Assembly (NCBI RefSeq): GCF_029919255.1
Contig: NZ_CP123991.1
Coordinates: 1,419,110 to 1,483,109, forward strand
Origin: a cyanobacterium endosymbiont of Epithemia clementina EcSB
GTDB taxonomy: Bacteria; Cyanobacteriota; Cyanobacteriia; Cyanobacteriales; Microcystaceae
DNA length: 64,000 nucleotides
Direction: 5' to 3'
Numbering within the stretch: position 1 is the first letter of the stretch; each line of letters opens with the position of its first letter. The notes beneath the pieces are model-generated. The model worked only from the letters and a program-made list of their open reading frames with translations. It was not told the origin of the DNA and searched no databases. Shown in pieces: positions 21,628 through 32,600 of this stretch. Both the position numbers and the translations under genes were made by a program.

Positions 21628-21736
21628 CATAACAAGGAAAGTGGTGTCTTAATAAGACTAGGGTAGTAATGTGCTGTCAGCACTGACAGGTGCGAGTGAG
21701 GTATTGGCAACTCCGGGTGGTTTAGATTCATTATGT

Positions 21737-22897
21737 ATGTCCCAACGTCCCATTTACCTAGACTGTCATGCCACGACTCCTATGGACGAGCGAGTACTAG
21801 AGGCTATGATGCCTTATTTTACTCGATATTTTGGTAATCCTTCCAGTACTGCTCATATTTATGGGTGGGAAAGCGATGCAGCCGTTAAAAAGGCTAGAAA
21901 AACTCTAGCGGATGCCATTAATTGTAGTCCCGAAGCAATTGTTTTTACCAGTGGCGCAACAGAAGCTAATAATTTAGCAATCAAAGGAATTGCTGAAGCC
22001 TATTTTAATAAAGGACAACATATTATTACCGTCCAAACTGAGCATCGAGCAGTGTTGGAGCCATGCCATTATTTGGAAACACTAGGGTTTGAAGTAACCT
22101 TTTTACCTGTTCAAAAGGACGGATTAGTCGATTTATATGAATTAGAAAAAGCTATTCGTCCTGAGACAATTTTACTGTCAGTCATGGCGGCTAATAATGA
22201 AATTGGGGTTATTCAACCTTTGGCAGAAATTGGACAAATTTGTCATGATCATCAAGTTTTATTCCACAGTGATGCAGCGCAGGCGATCGGAAAAATTCCT
22301 CTAGATGTTCAAACGATGAACTTAGATGTTATGTCTTTAACTGCCCACAAAGTTTATGGACCCAAAGGCATCGGGGCACTATATGTCCGCTGTCGTAATC
22401 CTAGAGTGCGCTTAGCTGCCCAGTTGCACGGAGGGGGACAGGAAAAAGGAGTACGCTCAGGAACCCTCTATACCCCCCAAATTGTAGGATTTGCTAAAGC
22501 TGTGGAATTAGGATTAGAAGAAATAGAGTCTGAAGGAAAACGTCAAAGTCAATTGCGCAATCACCTTTGGCATCGATTAAGTCAACTAGACGGTATTTAT
22601 CTTAATGGTCACCCCACTAAACGGTTACCTGGTAACCTTAACATTAGTGTTGAAAAGGTTGACGGCTCTGCCTTACTACTAGGATTACAGTCAACAGTAG
22701 CAGTATCTTCAGGCTCTGCTTGTTCTTCGATGGGAACAACTCCTTCTCATGTTCTCCTAGCTTTAGGATATCAGGATTCCCTAGCTTATGCCTCCTTGCG
22801 CTTCGGACTAGGGCGATTTACCACCACCCAAGATATTGAGCAGGTGAGTGGGTCAACAATAAGTACCATTAAGTCTTTACGTCAAGCCACTATTTAA
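21737..22897 (+). CDS. Cysteine desulfurase (NifS/IscS class)
   Basis: A PLP enzyme that takes sulfur from cysteine to supply Fe-S clusters and thiolated tRNA. It starts IYLDCHATTPMDERV, carries FGNPSSTAHIYGWE, the PLP-lysine segment SLTAHKVYGPKGIGALYVR and the catalytic cysteine loop SSGSACSS. Open reading continues upstream to 21671, but the ATG at 21737 fits the family N-terminus, giving 386 aa. I cannot tell from sequence alone whether it serves nitrogenase (NifS) or general Fe-S assembly (IscS). No other nif or isc gene is near, which favours the general role. It is followed by decayed DNA rather than by the scaffold genes often found there. Confidence 0.93.
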   Translation: MSQRPIYLDCHATTPMDERVLEAMMPYFTRYFGNPSSTAHIYGWESDAAVKKARKTLADAINCSPEAIVFTSGATEANNLAIKGIAEAYFNKGQHIITVQTEHRAVLEPCHYLETLGFEVTFLPVQKDGLVDLYELEKAIRPETILLSVMAANNEIGVIQPLAEIGQICHDHQVLFHSDAAQAIGKIPLDVQTMNLDVMSLTAHKVYGPKGIGALYVRCRNPRVRLAAQLHGGGQEKGVRSGTLYTPQIVGFAKAVELGLEEIESEGKRQSQLRNHLWHRLSQLDGIYLNGHPTKRLPGNLNISVEKVDGSALLLGLQSTVAVSSGSACSSMGTTPSHVLLALGYQDSLAYASLRFGLGRFTTTQDIEQVSGSTISTIKSLRQATI

Positions 22898-23264
22898 ATT
22901 TAATGTTCAGCAAAACATGGGGGCGTTAAACTAATTTACCTGATGAAATCAGGATCATGATAAACCAATATGCCTCTTCAAAGGAAACGATTTTGGATAA
23001 CTTCTTCTTATTAAAGACCCATGAGGTAAAGTCTTTGTCGAAGTTACAAAAAGGCATAAGTTTCAGTGGAACCAATGAGCAAAATGAGCTATGAGCTAGT
23101 AGCTGAACAATTACTAAACTTTCTGGAAGAAGAAAGAAAAGATCTTAATCCTTAATAACGAGAAGAGTTTAATTCCAGTCATTATCTCAGAACTTTTCCG
23201 AGATAATGACTGGCTTATTGTTGAAACAACCAGTTTAACCACTTTTGCCAGTTTGATTTTCAGT
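22898..23264. other. Spacer after the cysteine desulfurase
   Basis: No supported gene. The piece SYELVAEQLLNFLEEERKDL near 23090-23150 looks protein-like but is short and unidentified. A 14-bp hairpin lies at 23175-23213. Confidence 0.4.
23175..23213. repeat. Perfect 14-bp hairpin
   Basis: Arms 23175-23188 and 23200-23213 are exact complements (CCAGTCATTATCTC and its complement). It lies ahead of the exopolysaccharide-kinase pseudogene. Confidence 0.8.
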
Positions 23265-24880
23265 GTACAGAATCCCCATAATTACGCAGGGAATTGCTAC
23301 TTACTCCTTGAGCCTATTACTTCTAGTGCTAAACTTACCGACCCTAGTACTTTACTTTAGCACCGACAGAAGGAGTTCTTAATGAAAGATTATTTGGTTT
23401 AGACTATCCGACAAATTTGTTTTTTTAGCCAGTTCAGGAATGATCTATTTGGGAAGATATAAGAGAAAATATTCTTATTAAACCTGTTAATCTTAGGGCA
23501 ATAAAAGACGATAATACTAAGATTTTTGCTATGTTGTAAAACATATGGTTGAATTGATATACTCCTAAACAATCGTAAAATATTAAGCTAAATTAGTAGT
23601 TTAAAAGAAAATATTTTCACAGCTAAAAATGAACTAAAAATTCTTAGAGTAACTAAAAAAATTTGCAAAATTAACTTAATTTGATCTCTTATAAAGCCTG
23701 GATAGCATCAACTCTTAGTTAGGACCAAGAAAGGATAGTACAAATGGATAAAATATAAGAACTTGAACGATAAATTGCTGTTATCTCAACAAAGTTTACT
23801 AATAAAAGTCCTCAATACAAGGATCGACAAAAGCAAAGGAACAATTTGCAAAAATTGTTGAATAAAACTACTCAATAAATTCTGACTAACAATTTCTTAT
23901 CTGCATCCCCTAACTCGGTAGCTTTTGAGTATTAAAATAAAGTTAGATAAGATTTGATCCAACAATTAATAGAAACTAGTAACAAAATAGAGGTGTTAGA
24001 AAATTAGCTACAGTCTTTAGCCGTAGAAAGGTAAAAATTAGAAAAAGAAGCTCAGTACTATCCTGCTTTAATTAATGAATTTAGTGATACTAAACTTCAA
24101 ATTCAGCTAACTGAAGAACTGTTGGACAAACTATTTCTTCAACGGAAAACCTTTAAAGTTGAATCAGCACAAAATATTTCTTGACAACTGATCTCTAAAT
24201 CCCAAATTACCATCAATGTTGAAGTAGAATACATTGGTTATCTACCAGATCGGAAAAATAAGCTTCTCGCTGGTCTAGTTGAGAGACTCCTGTTAGGAAT
24301 GGAAATATCAATTTTACGGGAACAACTCTGCAATATTTTCTTATGTGCTAATGATGTTGCTTATTTACTTCCAATTCTCTCCTTGGCTGATATTCCTAAA
24401 GATGATCCTGCTGAATTTTTTAAGGATGTAAACGGCAAGTTTTTATCTTATAAGAAGATGCGAGCATCACATAGACAATCCTAAGAAAAGTTTTTAAGTG
24501 TTGGGAGAATAACTGTTCCTTAGGATTCTCATTTTGCGGTCGAAGCATTTCACTTAAACTATATGTTCAACTTTGTTTACTCTCAAATATCAATCTTCGT
24601 TCGGTACTGATAACTTCAGTTGGAGGCAAAGATGGTCAACGAGTGCTTCTTGTAAATGGTAATTTAGATCATCCTTTACTAATCAAATTTATTAATTATT
24701 AATAGTCAGAAGCCTAGTTAACTTAACCTACTAAATCTGCATCTCAACACCCCTTTATTTTTTTCTCGATATTTTTGTAGAAACCCTGCATGCAACCTCT
24801 TTACACAAGGGAGTATAACAACTAGCTCTGGAGGCTCCTGTATGGCAAGGGATTAATGTTCTACCTCAATCCAGATGATC
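23265..24880 (+). pseudogene. Decayed Wzz-type exopolysaccharide tyrosine autokinase
   Basis: Pieces in family order but in changing frames mark a dead gene for an inner-membrane polysaccharide co-polymerase/tyrosine kinase (GumC/Wzc type). Wzz N-terminus: LLLEPITSSAKLTDPSTLL, then GVLNERLFGLDYPTNL after a frameshift. Coiled coil: KLEKEAQYYPALINEFSDTK and LTEELLDKLFLQRKTFKVES. Membrane-exit region: YIGYLPDRKNKLLAGLVERL, then FLCANDVAYLLPILSLADIP. Kinase domain debris: GGKDGQRVLLVNGNLDHP, where the family has its ATP-binding domain. Many stops interrupt it. A surviving 61-codon frame at 24299-24484 is only one of these pieces. Loss of capsule or slime export fits life inside a host vacuole. 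Confidence 0.85.
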
Positions 24881-24919
24881 AACAATTCAATTATCCTCAA
24901 CTCGTCGGTTCATTCTTTC

Positions 24920-26284
24920 TCAACGGGGGTTTTTATCCTTTACCACTTCGTGTAAAGTTTCCCAACGAAGACTAACTGGTCTAGGGATTTTGGGTAAAGA
25001 GACAGAGGGAGCATGTCCTCCTAAAAGTTCAACAGCTTTTCTATAGTGGGGGTCAGCATGAGTTCCAACTAAGGATGGATCATCCCTCAGTTGTGTATGT
25101 TCCTCTTCGCTTATTTCTATATAAATATCGGGTTTAATCCCTTTTTGATTAATATCCTTCCCACTGGGGGGATAATACCGGGCAATGGTAACCGCTAACC
25201 CAGACCCATCTGATAAGGAGTGAACTGACTGTACAGTTCCCTTACCATAAGTGGTAGTTCCTACCACTGTTGCTCGTTGATTTTCTTTTAACGCCCCTGC
25301 TAAGATCTCACTGGCACTGGCTGAACCATTATCGACCAACACCACTAAGGGTAAATCAGTTAATGAGGTTCCATTAGCTGAAAAATGACGATCACCACCA
25401 CGACGATCAACCGTCATAACAATTTCTCCTTTTTTGAGCCAAAGACGAGCAATATCTACACTGGCAAGAAGCAATCCTCCTGGATTTCCCCGTAAATCTA
25501 AAATATAAGCGGATACCTCTTTATTTCTCAAATCTTTTATTGCGCTTGTCATTTGCTCGGCGGCATGTGAACTAAACTCGTCGAGGCGAATATAACCGAG
25601 GCGAAGTTTTCTCTCCTGTTTGAGGTTATAAGTTACAGAAGCAATTTCAATCTGTGATCGTGTTAGGGTAACGACAAACACCTCTTTCTCCCCACGGGAC
25701 AGTTCTAGAATAACATCAGTTCCTAATTCCCCTTTAACTGCATCTATAGCCTGTTCGAGAGTCATTAAACTTGTTGGTTGGCCGTTGATGCGATTAATAC
25801 GATCACCTCTTTTAATACCCGCCTTAGCAGCCGGTGAACTTCTAACGGCCTCCACCACATATAACTGGCTCGTACGTTTGTCAAATGTTAGTCTTACCCC
25901 CACACCAGACCATTCCCCAGAGGTCTGACTAGTAAGGGTAGCAAAATTATCAGGGGTCAAAAAACGAGTATAAGGATCCCCTAGCCATTTTAGGGCTTTT
26001 TGAATAGCTTTGTATGCCTGTTTATGATTGGCATAATTTCGGCTGAGCAATTCTTGACGCTTTTCCTTCCATTTAACTCGATTGAATTCTTTGTCTACAA
26101 ACTCATTGTTAACAATTTGCCACATCTCATCGATGACCACTTTAGGATTATCCTCTAAGATGGTTATCTCTGATTTAGGAGAACTTAACGCAGGAGTGGC
26201 CAGAGACTGGAGAGTTACAGCTGCGACAATCCCCCCCCAGAGACAAATTTGATGCAACCGAACGGGTTTTATCGGACTATTCAT
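24920..26284 (-). CDS. ctp: Carboxyl-terminal processing protease (S41)
   Basis: A secreted or periplasm-facing serine protease of the CtpA/B/C group. The N-terminus has a signal peptide (VRLHQICLWGGIVAAVTLQS, then ATPALSS). A PDZ domain follows (SSPAAKAGIKRGDRINRING), then the S41 catalytic domain with the serine in DNGSASASEIL and the lysine in YGKGTVQSV; GNPGGLL precedes them. I use ATG 26284 because it places the signal peptide normally; the frame opens earlier at 26329. In photosynthetic cyanobacteria CtpA matures the D1 protein of photosystem II, so retention here suggests another paralogue (CtpB/C type) or other substrates. A run of 8 G lies in the signal-peptide codons. It is downstream of the Nudix gene by 120 bases. 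Confidence 0.93.
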   Translation of the reverse strand: MNSPIKPVRLHQICLWGGIVAAVTLQSLATPALSSPKSEITILEDNPKVVIDEMWQIVNNEFVDKEFNRVKWKEKRQELLSRNYANHKQAYKAIQKALKWLGDPYTRFLTPDNFATLTSQTSGEWSGVGVRLTFDKRTSQLYVVEAVRSSPAAKAGIKRGDRINRINGQPTSLMTLEQAIDAVKGELGTDVILELSRGEKEVFVVTLTRSQIEIASVTYNLKQERKLRLGYIRLDEFSSHAAEQMTSAIKDLRNKEVSAYILDLRGNPGGLLLASVDIARLWLKKGEIVMTVDRRGGDRHFSANGTSLTDLPLVVLVDNGSASASEILAGALKENQRATVVGTTTYGKGTVQSVHSLSDGSGLAVTIARYYPPSGKDINQKGIKPDIYIEISEEEHTQLRDDPSLVGTHADPHYRKAVELLGGHAPSVSLPKIPRPVSLRWETLHEVVKDKNPR

Positions 26285-26404
26285 GGGGATTTTTACAGAA
26301 TAATGACAATATGAAATGGGTTCGAGCAAATCAACAAGGTTTAGGTGATAGAATTAGCCGTCTTCAACCTCGATGGCTTTGATTAAACCACCACAATGGA
26401 AGAA

Positions 26405-26935
26405 TTAAGTGTGAGTAGAGGTGATCACTATGTTTTCTTTTAGCTTTAAGTTGTACTCAAAAAAATCAAGTAGGATTGCCTGATGAACTTTTCCGATGGG
26501 ATGAACCTGATCGGTTTTTGGAGAATAGCATTGTCCTTGCTTAATCATATTTACAGGTACTAACCCAAAATCGACTCCTTCTTGCAAGACTAATTGTTCT
26601 ATCGCAACAGTTAAGGGAGAAGAATAAAGGTAACGAGTAATATTCGGTTCATTATAAACTCTAAACTTTATTGGGTTAGAGACTTTATAATTAATTTCTT
26701 CAACTAGTTCCCGTTTTAGTGCTTGTTTTGGGTTTTCTTCTGACTCTACATGACCTCCAAATAAACCCCAACAGTTAGGATAGGCGATTGTGGGTATGTT
26801 ATCACGCAATTGGAGTAAAAAATTATCCTCTTGGTAAACAATCGCCAAGGCCACCTGAAGAGGAAATTTAGTGTCTTTGTACTCGATATTAGTTAGAGAT
26901 AATTGAGGAGGAGATGAGTATTTATGCGATCGCAT
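26405..26935 (-). CDS. Nudix hydrolase
   Basis: A 176-aa hydrolase of nucleoside diphosphates linked to another group. The Nudix box is complete: GGHVESEENPKQALKREL followed by VEEI, matching GX5EX7REUXEE. The substrate cannot be told from the sequence. The start ATG overlaps a HIP1 octamer (GCGATCGC at 26926-26933), so the first codons encode MRSH through it. It lies 23 bases downstream of the OB-fold gene and 120 bases upstream of the ctp start on the same strand, so the three are probably one transcription unit. Confidence 0.9.
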   Translation of the reverse strand: MRSHKYSSPPQLSLTNIEYKDTKFPLQVALAIVYQEDNFLLQLRDNIPTIAYPNCWGLFGGHVESEENPKQALKRELVEEINYKVSNPIKFRVYNEPNITRYLYSSPLTVAIEQLVLQEGVDFGLVPVNMIKQGQCYSPKTDQVHPIGKVHQAILLDFFEYNLKLKENIVITSTHT

Positions 26936-26958
26936 AGTTATTTGAATCTAATTTAACT

Positions 26959-27477
26959 TTATTTTGAGTTACTTTTATGGGGTAGTAGAAGTTCATTAAC
27001 ATCCAAATCCGGTGTCGATGTAGATTCAGGTTGAGAAGAAGGTAATGGTTGTGTGGGCTGATCGGCAGTTTGGGGTTTAGTCTCAAGTTGTTCTAACTCT
27101 ACAATATACGATTCGCCTAAATCTTGGCCACCAATAGAAATTGGCTGATATTCTACTCGTCCTTTAATAGTTATGGAATCTCCTCGTCTGGGAAGGATGC
27201 CATTGGTCAGAACCCAAACTGTCCCTGTATCATCTTGAAGTTTATAGGAACCATTATCCATAAAGGGCGCATGATCAACCACAGTTCCTTCGATATAATA
27301 AGTTGTCTCTTGAGTTTGATGATCTTCTTTTGGTTGCTGATATTGGATGAGTTCATCGATAGGAGTTACTGGTATTTGAGCTATTCTGAAAAAATCTAGT
27401 CGATTACAACCGATAATTTCTCCTAGCAGTAAGAACAGAAATCCACCATGGCAAATTCTAATGTTTAAATCTTTCAT
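26959..27477 (-). CDS. OB-fold domain protein, possibly membrane-anchored
   Basis: 172 aa. The N-terminus is hydrophobic (GGFLFLLLGEIIGCNR) with a lipobox-like GEIIGC, so it may be exported as a lipoprotein. The central part, about residues 45-125, has alternating strands of an OB-fold: YIEGTVVDHAPFMDNGSYKL, DDTGTVWVLTNGILPRRGDS and ITIKGRVEYQPISIG. The C-terminal 50 residues are Pro/Gln/Thr-rich and probably disordered. I chose ATG 27477 over an upstream GTG. I do not recognise a named family, and the OB-fold is a structural reading, not a function. It is the first gene of a likely unit with the Nudix and ctp genes, and divergent from folD. Confidence 0.75.
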   Translation of the reverse strand: MKDLNIRICHGGFLFLLLGEIIGCNRLDFFRIAQIPVTPIDELIQYQQPKEDHQTQETTYYIEGTVVDHAPFMDNGSYKLQDDTGTVWVLTNGILPRRGDSITIKGRVEYQPISIGGQDLGESYIVELEQLETKPQTADQPTQPLPSSQPESTSTPDLDVNELLLPHKSNSK

Positions 27478-27586
27478 GATGAGTGGGAGTAGCTTCACTT
27501 AACTGAGATATTTTAACTGAAAGGACACCTTGAAATAAGGACACCTTGAAATTTTTACTAGTTCCAAATTCATTAATTATTTGTCG

Positions 27587-28465
27587 ATGTCTTCTTCAAC
27601 TTCGTTTGTATTAAATGGTAAAGCCTTAGCCAAAAAAATGCAGTGTGAACTCCAAGAATGGGTTCAAAAGCAACAACCTAGCATTGGCCGTCCTCCAGGA
27701 TTGGCCGTATTGATGGTAGGGGATGATCCAGCTAGTGCAGTTTATGTTCGTAATAAAGAGCTTGCTTGCGCTAAGACGGGAATTGCTTCTTTTGGTCATC
27801 ATTTCTCTGGCAATATCTCCCAAGATGAATTAGAAACCGTTATTAGACAACTCAATCAAGATCCGCGAGTAGATGGTATATTGGTCCAGTTACCTTTACC
27901 GGTCCATTTAGACGCAGTACAATTGTTACTGGCCATTGATCCCGATAAAGATGCTGATGGTCTTCATCCGATGAATTTAGGACGGTTAATGCGTGGTGAA
28001 CCAGGGTTACGCAGTTGCACCCCCGCGGGAGTCATGCGTCTTTTAGAAGAATATCAGATCGAAGTGGCAGGTAAACAAGCGGTGGTGGTAGGAAGAAGCA
28101 TTTTAGTGGGCAAACCATTAGGGTTAATGTTGCTTGAAAAAAATGCCACAGTAACTATGGCTCATTCTCAGACCCGAGATTTACGGAGTGTGACCCGTCA
28201 AGGGGATATTTTAATTGTTGCGGTTGGTAAACCAGAATTCATTAACGCAGATATGGTTAAACCTGGGGCGGTAGTTATTGACGTGGGAATTAATCGTGTT
28301 GTTCGAGCAGATGGAACTTCCCAACTAGTAGGGGATGTGGATTTCAACTCTGTGGTTAATACAGCGCAATATGTTACGCCAGTTCCTGGGGGAATAGGTC
28401 CTATGACTGTAGCAATGTTATTAAGTAATACGGTGTTGAGTTATCATCAGCGGGAGACACCATGA
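27587..28465 (+). CDS. folD: Bifunctional methylene-THF dehydrogenase/cyclohydrolase
   Basis: Interconverts methylene-, methenyl- and 10-formyl-tetrahydrofolate, supplying one-carbon units for purines and formyl-Met. Motifs: [18 protein letters not shown] with the catalytic Tyr and Lys, [11 protein letters not shown] in the folate site, [14 protein letters not shown] for NADP, and [13 protein letters not shown] near the end. 292 aa from ATG 27587 (the frame opens at a TTG two codons earlier); full length. The stop codon overlaps the next start (ATGA), implying translational coupling with the following two-repeat protein. It is divergent from the OB-fold gene. Confidence 0.96.
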   Translation: MSSSTSFVLNGKALAKKMQCELQEWVQKQQPSIGRPPGLAVLMVGDDPASAVYVRNKELACAKTGIASFGHHFSGNISQDELETVIRQLNQDPRVDGILVQLPLPVHLDAVQLLLAIDPDKDADGLHPMNLGRLMRGEPGLRSCTPAGVMRLLEEYQIEVAGKQAVVVGRSILVGKPLGLMLLEKNATVTMAHSQTRDLRSVTRQGDILIVAVGKPEFINADMVKPGAVVIDVGINRVVRADGTSQLVGDVDFNSVVNTAQYVTPVPGGIGPMTVAMLLSNTVLSYHQRETP

Positions 28466-28980
28466 ACGAATTTTCCCAGACTTATACTTGTGAGTTACCC
28501 CAAGGTAAAACCTGGCGGGTGTCCATTATCCCTGAGCGGGATGATGTAGATTTTGATTTGATGATTGAAGATCCCGTAGGCAATATTATTGCCCGAGATA
28601 ATAGTACTAATGCCGATGCTTATTGTACATTTACAAGTTTTGTAGGTGGAACCTATTTCTTTAGAGTAACATCGGTTAAAGGAAATTGTAAGTTTGCCAT
28701 TGATGTTAATCCAGTGACAATTATTTTTTCTCGTAATCATTACCATCATCTTGATAGTGGTGTTGTTTGGAAAGTTGCGGTGATTCCAACGGTGAAAAAT
28801 GTAGATTTTAATCTTTATATTGAAGATCCCAAGGGACAAGCAATTATTCAAGATAGTAGTCCCTATCCTTCTGCAACTTGTGTGTTTACCAGTACTGTTG
28901 AAGGTAACTATTGTTTTCGGGTTGAATCCCTTAAAGGAATGAGTGATTTCAATTTTAAAATTGAGAGATTAATTGAATAA
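28462..28980 (+). CDS. Two-repeat PPC-like domain protein
   Basis: 172 aa made of two copies of the same unit. Copy 1 has [20 protein letters not shown], then [20 protein letters not shown]. Copy 2 has [20 protein letters not shown], then [20 protein letters not shown]. The pattern (DxDLxIEDPxG, then GxYxFRV) resembles the beta-sandwich of bacterial pre-peptidase C-terminal (PPC) domains, but without a signal peptide or attached protease. The function is unknown. It begins within the folD stop codon (ATGA), so it is probably made together with FolD. The 600 bases after it are empty. Confidence 0.75.
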   Translation: MNEFSQTYTCELPQGKTWRVSIIPERDDVDFDLMIEDPVGNIIARDNSTNADAYCTFTSFVGGTYFFRVTSVKGNCKFAIDVNPVTIIFSRNHYHHLDSGVVWKVAVIPTVKNVDFNLYIEDPKGQAIIQDSSPYPSATCVFTSTVEGNYCFRVESLKGMSDFNFKIERLIE

Positions 28981-29631
28981 TTAAATTGATTTAAGTGTAT
29001 ATAAAAGTCATGAATAATCCCAATAACTTAGTTATCTTTAAGCTAAATTAGCTCAATATTTGTTATCTATAACAAAATTTTTAGGATTATCTTCTCAGAA
29101 GAGATTCAACAGAATAAAGACTTAAGAAAAGTAACCTAAATTTGATTAGATTAAGCTAATAATGAGAAACTAACTAGTGAAATACCAAATCCAAAAGACT
29201 TTGGAGTTAAAAATTAATAATATTTCTAAACCTATTAATTTTCCTTTTTTATCAACTTCAATTTGTCATTCATCTCTTCTACTGTTCCTCAAGTTTTTTC
29301 TTGGGAAAGATATACAATATTTTTTTTCTTTTCGACTAACTTTTTCAGCCTATAACATTAATTCATTTAAAGGTAAGCAATGAGAGGAGATTTTATATTC
29401 AAAATATCAAACCTCAATAAATGCTGCTTCTAGCATAGAGCTGCGGCTTTACTTTCTTTATGTTTGTGCGACTTGTCCGGAGGAGTACCACAAAATTTTC
29501 TTCTATTGTTAGAACAATTTTGTGGGGTAGTTCATTAGTATCTTCCATATCTGGAGTCTTTCTTTTAAGATTAAAGATCCAAACGCTATATATAGAGTTT
29601 GCTTCAACTAGTCTCGGATAAAGAAGGGATA
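28981..29631. other. Spacer before the replication-protein gene
   Basis: No supported gene. A segment at about 29385-29460 is similar to one at 52140-52215 (listed as a repeat). A short inverted repeat CCACAAAATT/AATTTTGTGG lies at 29488-29525. A 68-codon Phe/Ser-rich frame at 29177-29383 has no motif. Confidence 0.5.
29385..29460 (+). repeat. Diverged repeat, copy A
   Basis: Shares CTCAATAAATG, then a run of C/T and G/A differences, then CTGC-GCTTT-CTTTCT with copy B at 52140-52215. The 5' flank GAG-AGATTTTA-AT also matches. Most mismatches are transitions. What it derives from is unknown; a decayed mobile element is one option. Confidence 0.5.
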
Positions 29632-32600
29632 ATGAACCATAGACAGGAATGGCAAAATAGCGGTGTTGACGAACAATTGATTAACCTCAATGTGACAGCC
29701 TTAGAGGGCACTTCCCCTTTAGAGTATTTGTTCTATTCTGACGCACTTCCTAGACGTAATGATGGTCGAGTTAATAATTCCATTTTGAGACGTTATAAGC
29801 ATACAGAACGAGGAGGCTGGTGGTGTTCAGGAGTAGATCTGTTGACAGGCGGCGAGGATCTATGGGGATGTTTCAAACCCAATTCCCCCCGTATGAGTTA
29901 TGATGAGCACAAGTCAATTAAATATGAGCATCCCCCTAAAACATCGGCGGGGGTTTTCGCTTTGCGGGTCCCATTGCATCTATGGCGACAATTAGCCCAA
30001 CGCCACCACCTAAATATTACTCCAGAAGAGATTAATAATCAACTCCCAGATTTAGGTTTTTGGCAATGGGTTATAAATAATCCTTCGATCCCTCTTTGCA
30101 TTACTGAAGGGGCTAAAAAAGCGGGGGCGTTATTAACAGCAGGATATCCTGCAATCGCTCTTCCGGGAATTAATAATGGCTATCGAACCCCTAGAGATAA
30201 GTTAGGTAACCGAATCGGAAAGTCTCGTCTCATTCCACAACTCGAAAAACTAGCGATTTCGGGAAGAAAAATTTATATTGCTTTTGATCAAGATAGTAAA
30301 CCAAGTACTATTAAAGAAGTGAATTCTGCTATTAGAAAATTAGGAAGTTTATTTACTCGAGCAGGATGTCAAGTTAATGTCATTGTCTGGCTACCAAAAT
30401 GGGGAAAAGGAGTAGATGATTTTTTAGCTCATAAAGGACTCAAAACTTTTGACGAAGCTTACGAAAAAGCCTTATCTCTAGAAACTTGGAAAGCACAAGG
30501 TTTAAGTCAATTAACTTATCCTTCTGATGTTGAGCTTAATACTCGATATTTAGGAGATTTATCTATTCCTATAAATGCTAAATTAGTAGGAATAAAATCT
30601 CCAATAGGGACTGGAAAAACTAAGGCCATTGAAAAGATTGTCGAACAGGCTATCGCTCGTAAACAAAAGATATTAGTAATTGGTCATCGAGTTAAGTTAG
30701 TCGAACAACTTTGTCAACGATTTCAAATTCCTTATTTAACAGAAATTAAAAAAAATAATATTGAAAATATAAAAGGATGTGGACTTTGTATTGATTCTCT
30801 TCATCCTAATTCTTTATCTAAGTTTAATCCTAGTGATTGGATAGACAGTCTAATTATTATTGATGAAGTTGAACAGGTTTTATGGCATGGATTAAACTCA
30901 AAGACTTGTAAAGAAAACAGGGTTTCTATTCTAAGAACTTTTAAGAAGCTACTTGAACAAAACTTAGAATTTCAAGGAAAAATAGTTATTGCTGATGCAG
31001 ACTTAAGTGATATTTCTCTTGACTATTTAATTTCTTTGATGGGAATTAAATTAAAACCGTTCATTGTAATTAACAATTGGAAATCTAACAATAAAGAAGC
31101 ATGGGGAGTATATAACTATCCGGAAACCACTCCCCAAGAATGGCTTAAAGATTTAGTACAACACATTCAGCAAGGGGGTAAACCTTTTGTTTGTTTATCC
31201 GCTCAGAAATTAACTAGTAAGTGGGGGACACAAACCCTAGAATTTTACTTAAAAAAGCGATTCCCAGAGGTGAGAATCCTAAGGATTGATTCTGAATCGT
31301 TAACCGACCCTAATCATAACGCTTACCAATCTATCAACCACCTTAATCAAATTCTATTAAACTACGATATCATTTTGGCTAGTCCTTCCATTGAGACGGG
31401 AGTCAGTATAGATATTAAAGATCATTTTACCTCCGTTTGGGGATTAGCTCAAGGGATACAAACTGCCACGTCTGTCTGTCAATCAATAGGACGAATTCGT
31501 GATAATATTCCTCGTTATCTTTGGTGTGCTTCCTATGGGTTTAATAAGGTGGGAAATGGTTCTACTTCAATTCCTAATTTATTAACTTCTAGTAATCGTG
31601 TTACTCAGTTAAATATTAAATTATTACAACAATCTGACCTAGAAGCCTTAGATGATATAGATACAGAATTTCAAGCAGAGTCTTTACTTTGTTGGGCAAA
31701 AATGGCGGTTCGTGTTAATGTTTCAATGACTCATTATCGAGAGTCGATATTAAAAAATATTACCGACCAAAATCATCCTGTTTTTCGTAAGAAGAAACTG
31801 GTAAAAATTCAAGAAACAACAAAACATAAAAAATGTTCGTCTAATAGCAATAATTCTCACCAATTAATAAAAGCCATTGAAAGTATTAGAGAACAAAATT
31901 ATAAAGAAGAATGTCTAATGATTTCCCAAGGCAATGAAATTACTAAACAACAATATCAAGCGTTAAATAAGAGGTTAGTTAAAACTGTGGTCGAACGACA
32001 TAACATCAAAAAATATAATTTACAAAAACGTTATTGTATTGAAGTAACTCCTCAATTAGTTGCCTTAGATAATGAAGGATTGTACGATAAACTTCGTATC
32101 CATTATTTCTTAACTTTAGGGCGTTCTTATTTAGCAGATAGAGATACCATTCTTGCAAAAAAAATCATAGAAAAAGGACAGGGGAGTCTTTTCGTGCCTG
32201 ATTTTAATAGTTCTCAATTAGGGGGAATTATTGGGACGATGGAGGTGTTGGGAATTCCGGTGTTACTCATGAACCATGAACGAAAGTTAAAGCCCACGGA
32301 TGAAGACTTGCAAGCTATGGCAAAAATTGCCATTAAAAATCGCACTGAAATCAAAACTATTATGGGAATTGGTATTGCTAAAAATTCTAGTCCTATCACA
32401 ATTATACGGCGCTTGTTAGATAAAATTGGCTATGGATTAACTTGTATTGGTTCTAAAAAAGTTGATAAAAAGCGAGTGAGGGTGTACCAGGTTGTTCTTC
32501 CCGATGATGCTAGAAAAGAGGTATTTAGACAATGGTGGATAAGAGATGAAAAATCCCCAGGCAGTTCTGAACCCTGGTTTGAAGAATATACAAATGGTAA

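Noticed and set aside
22940-22965. Hammerhead-ribozyme-like CTGATGA-GAAA core
   Set aside because: CCTGATGAAATCAGG is a small inverted repeat without the required three-stem layout.
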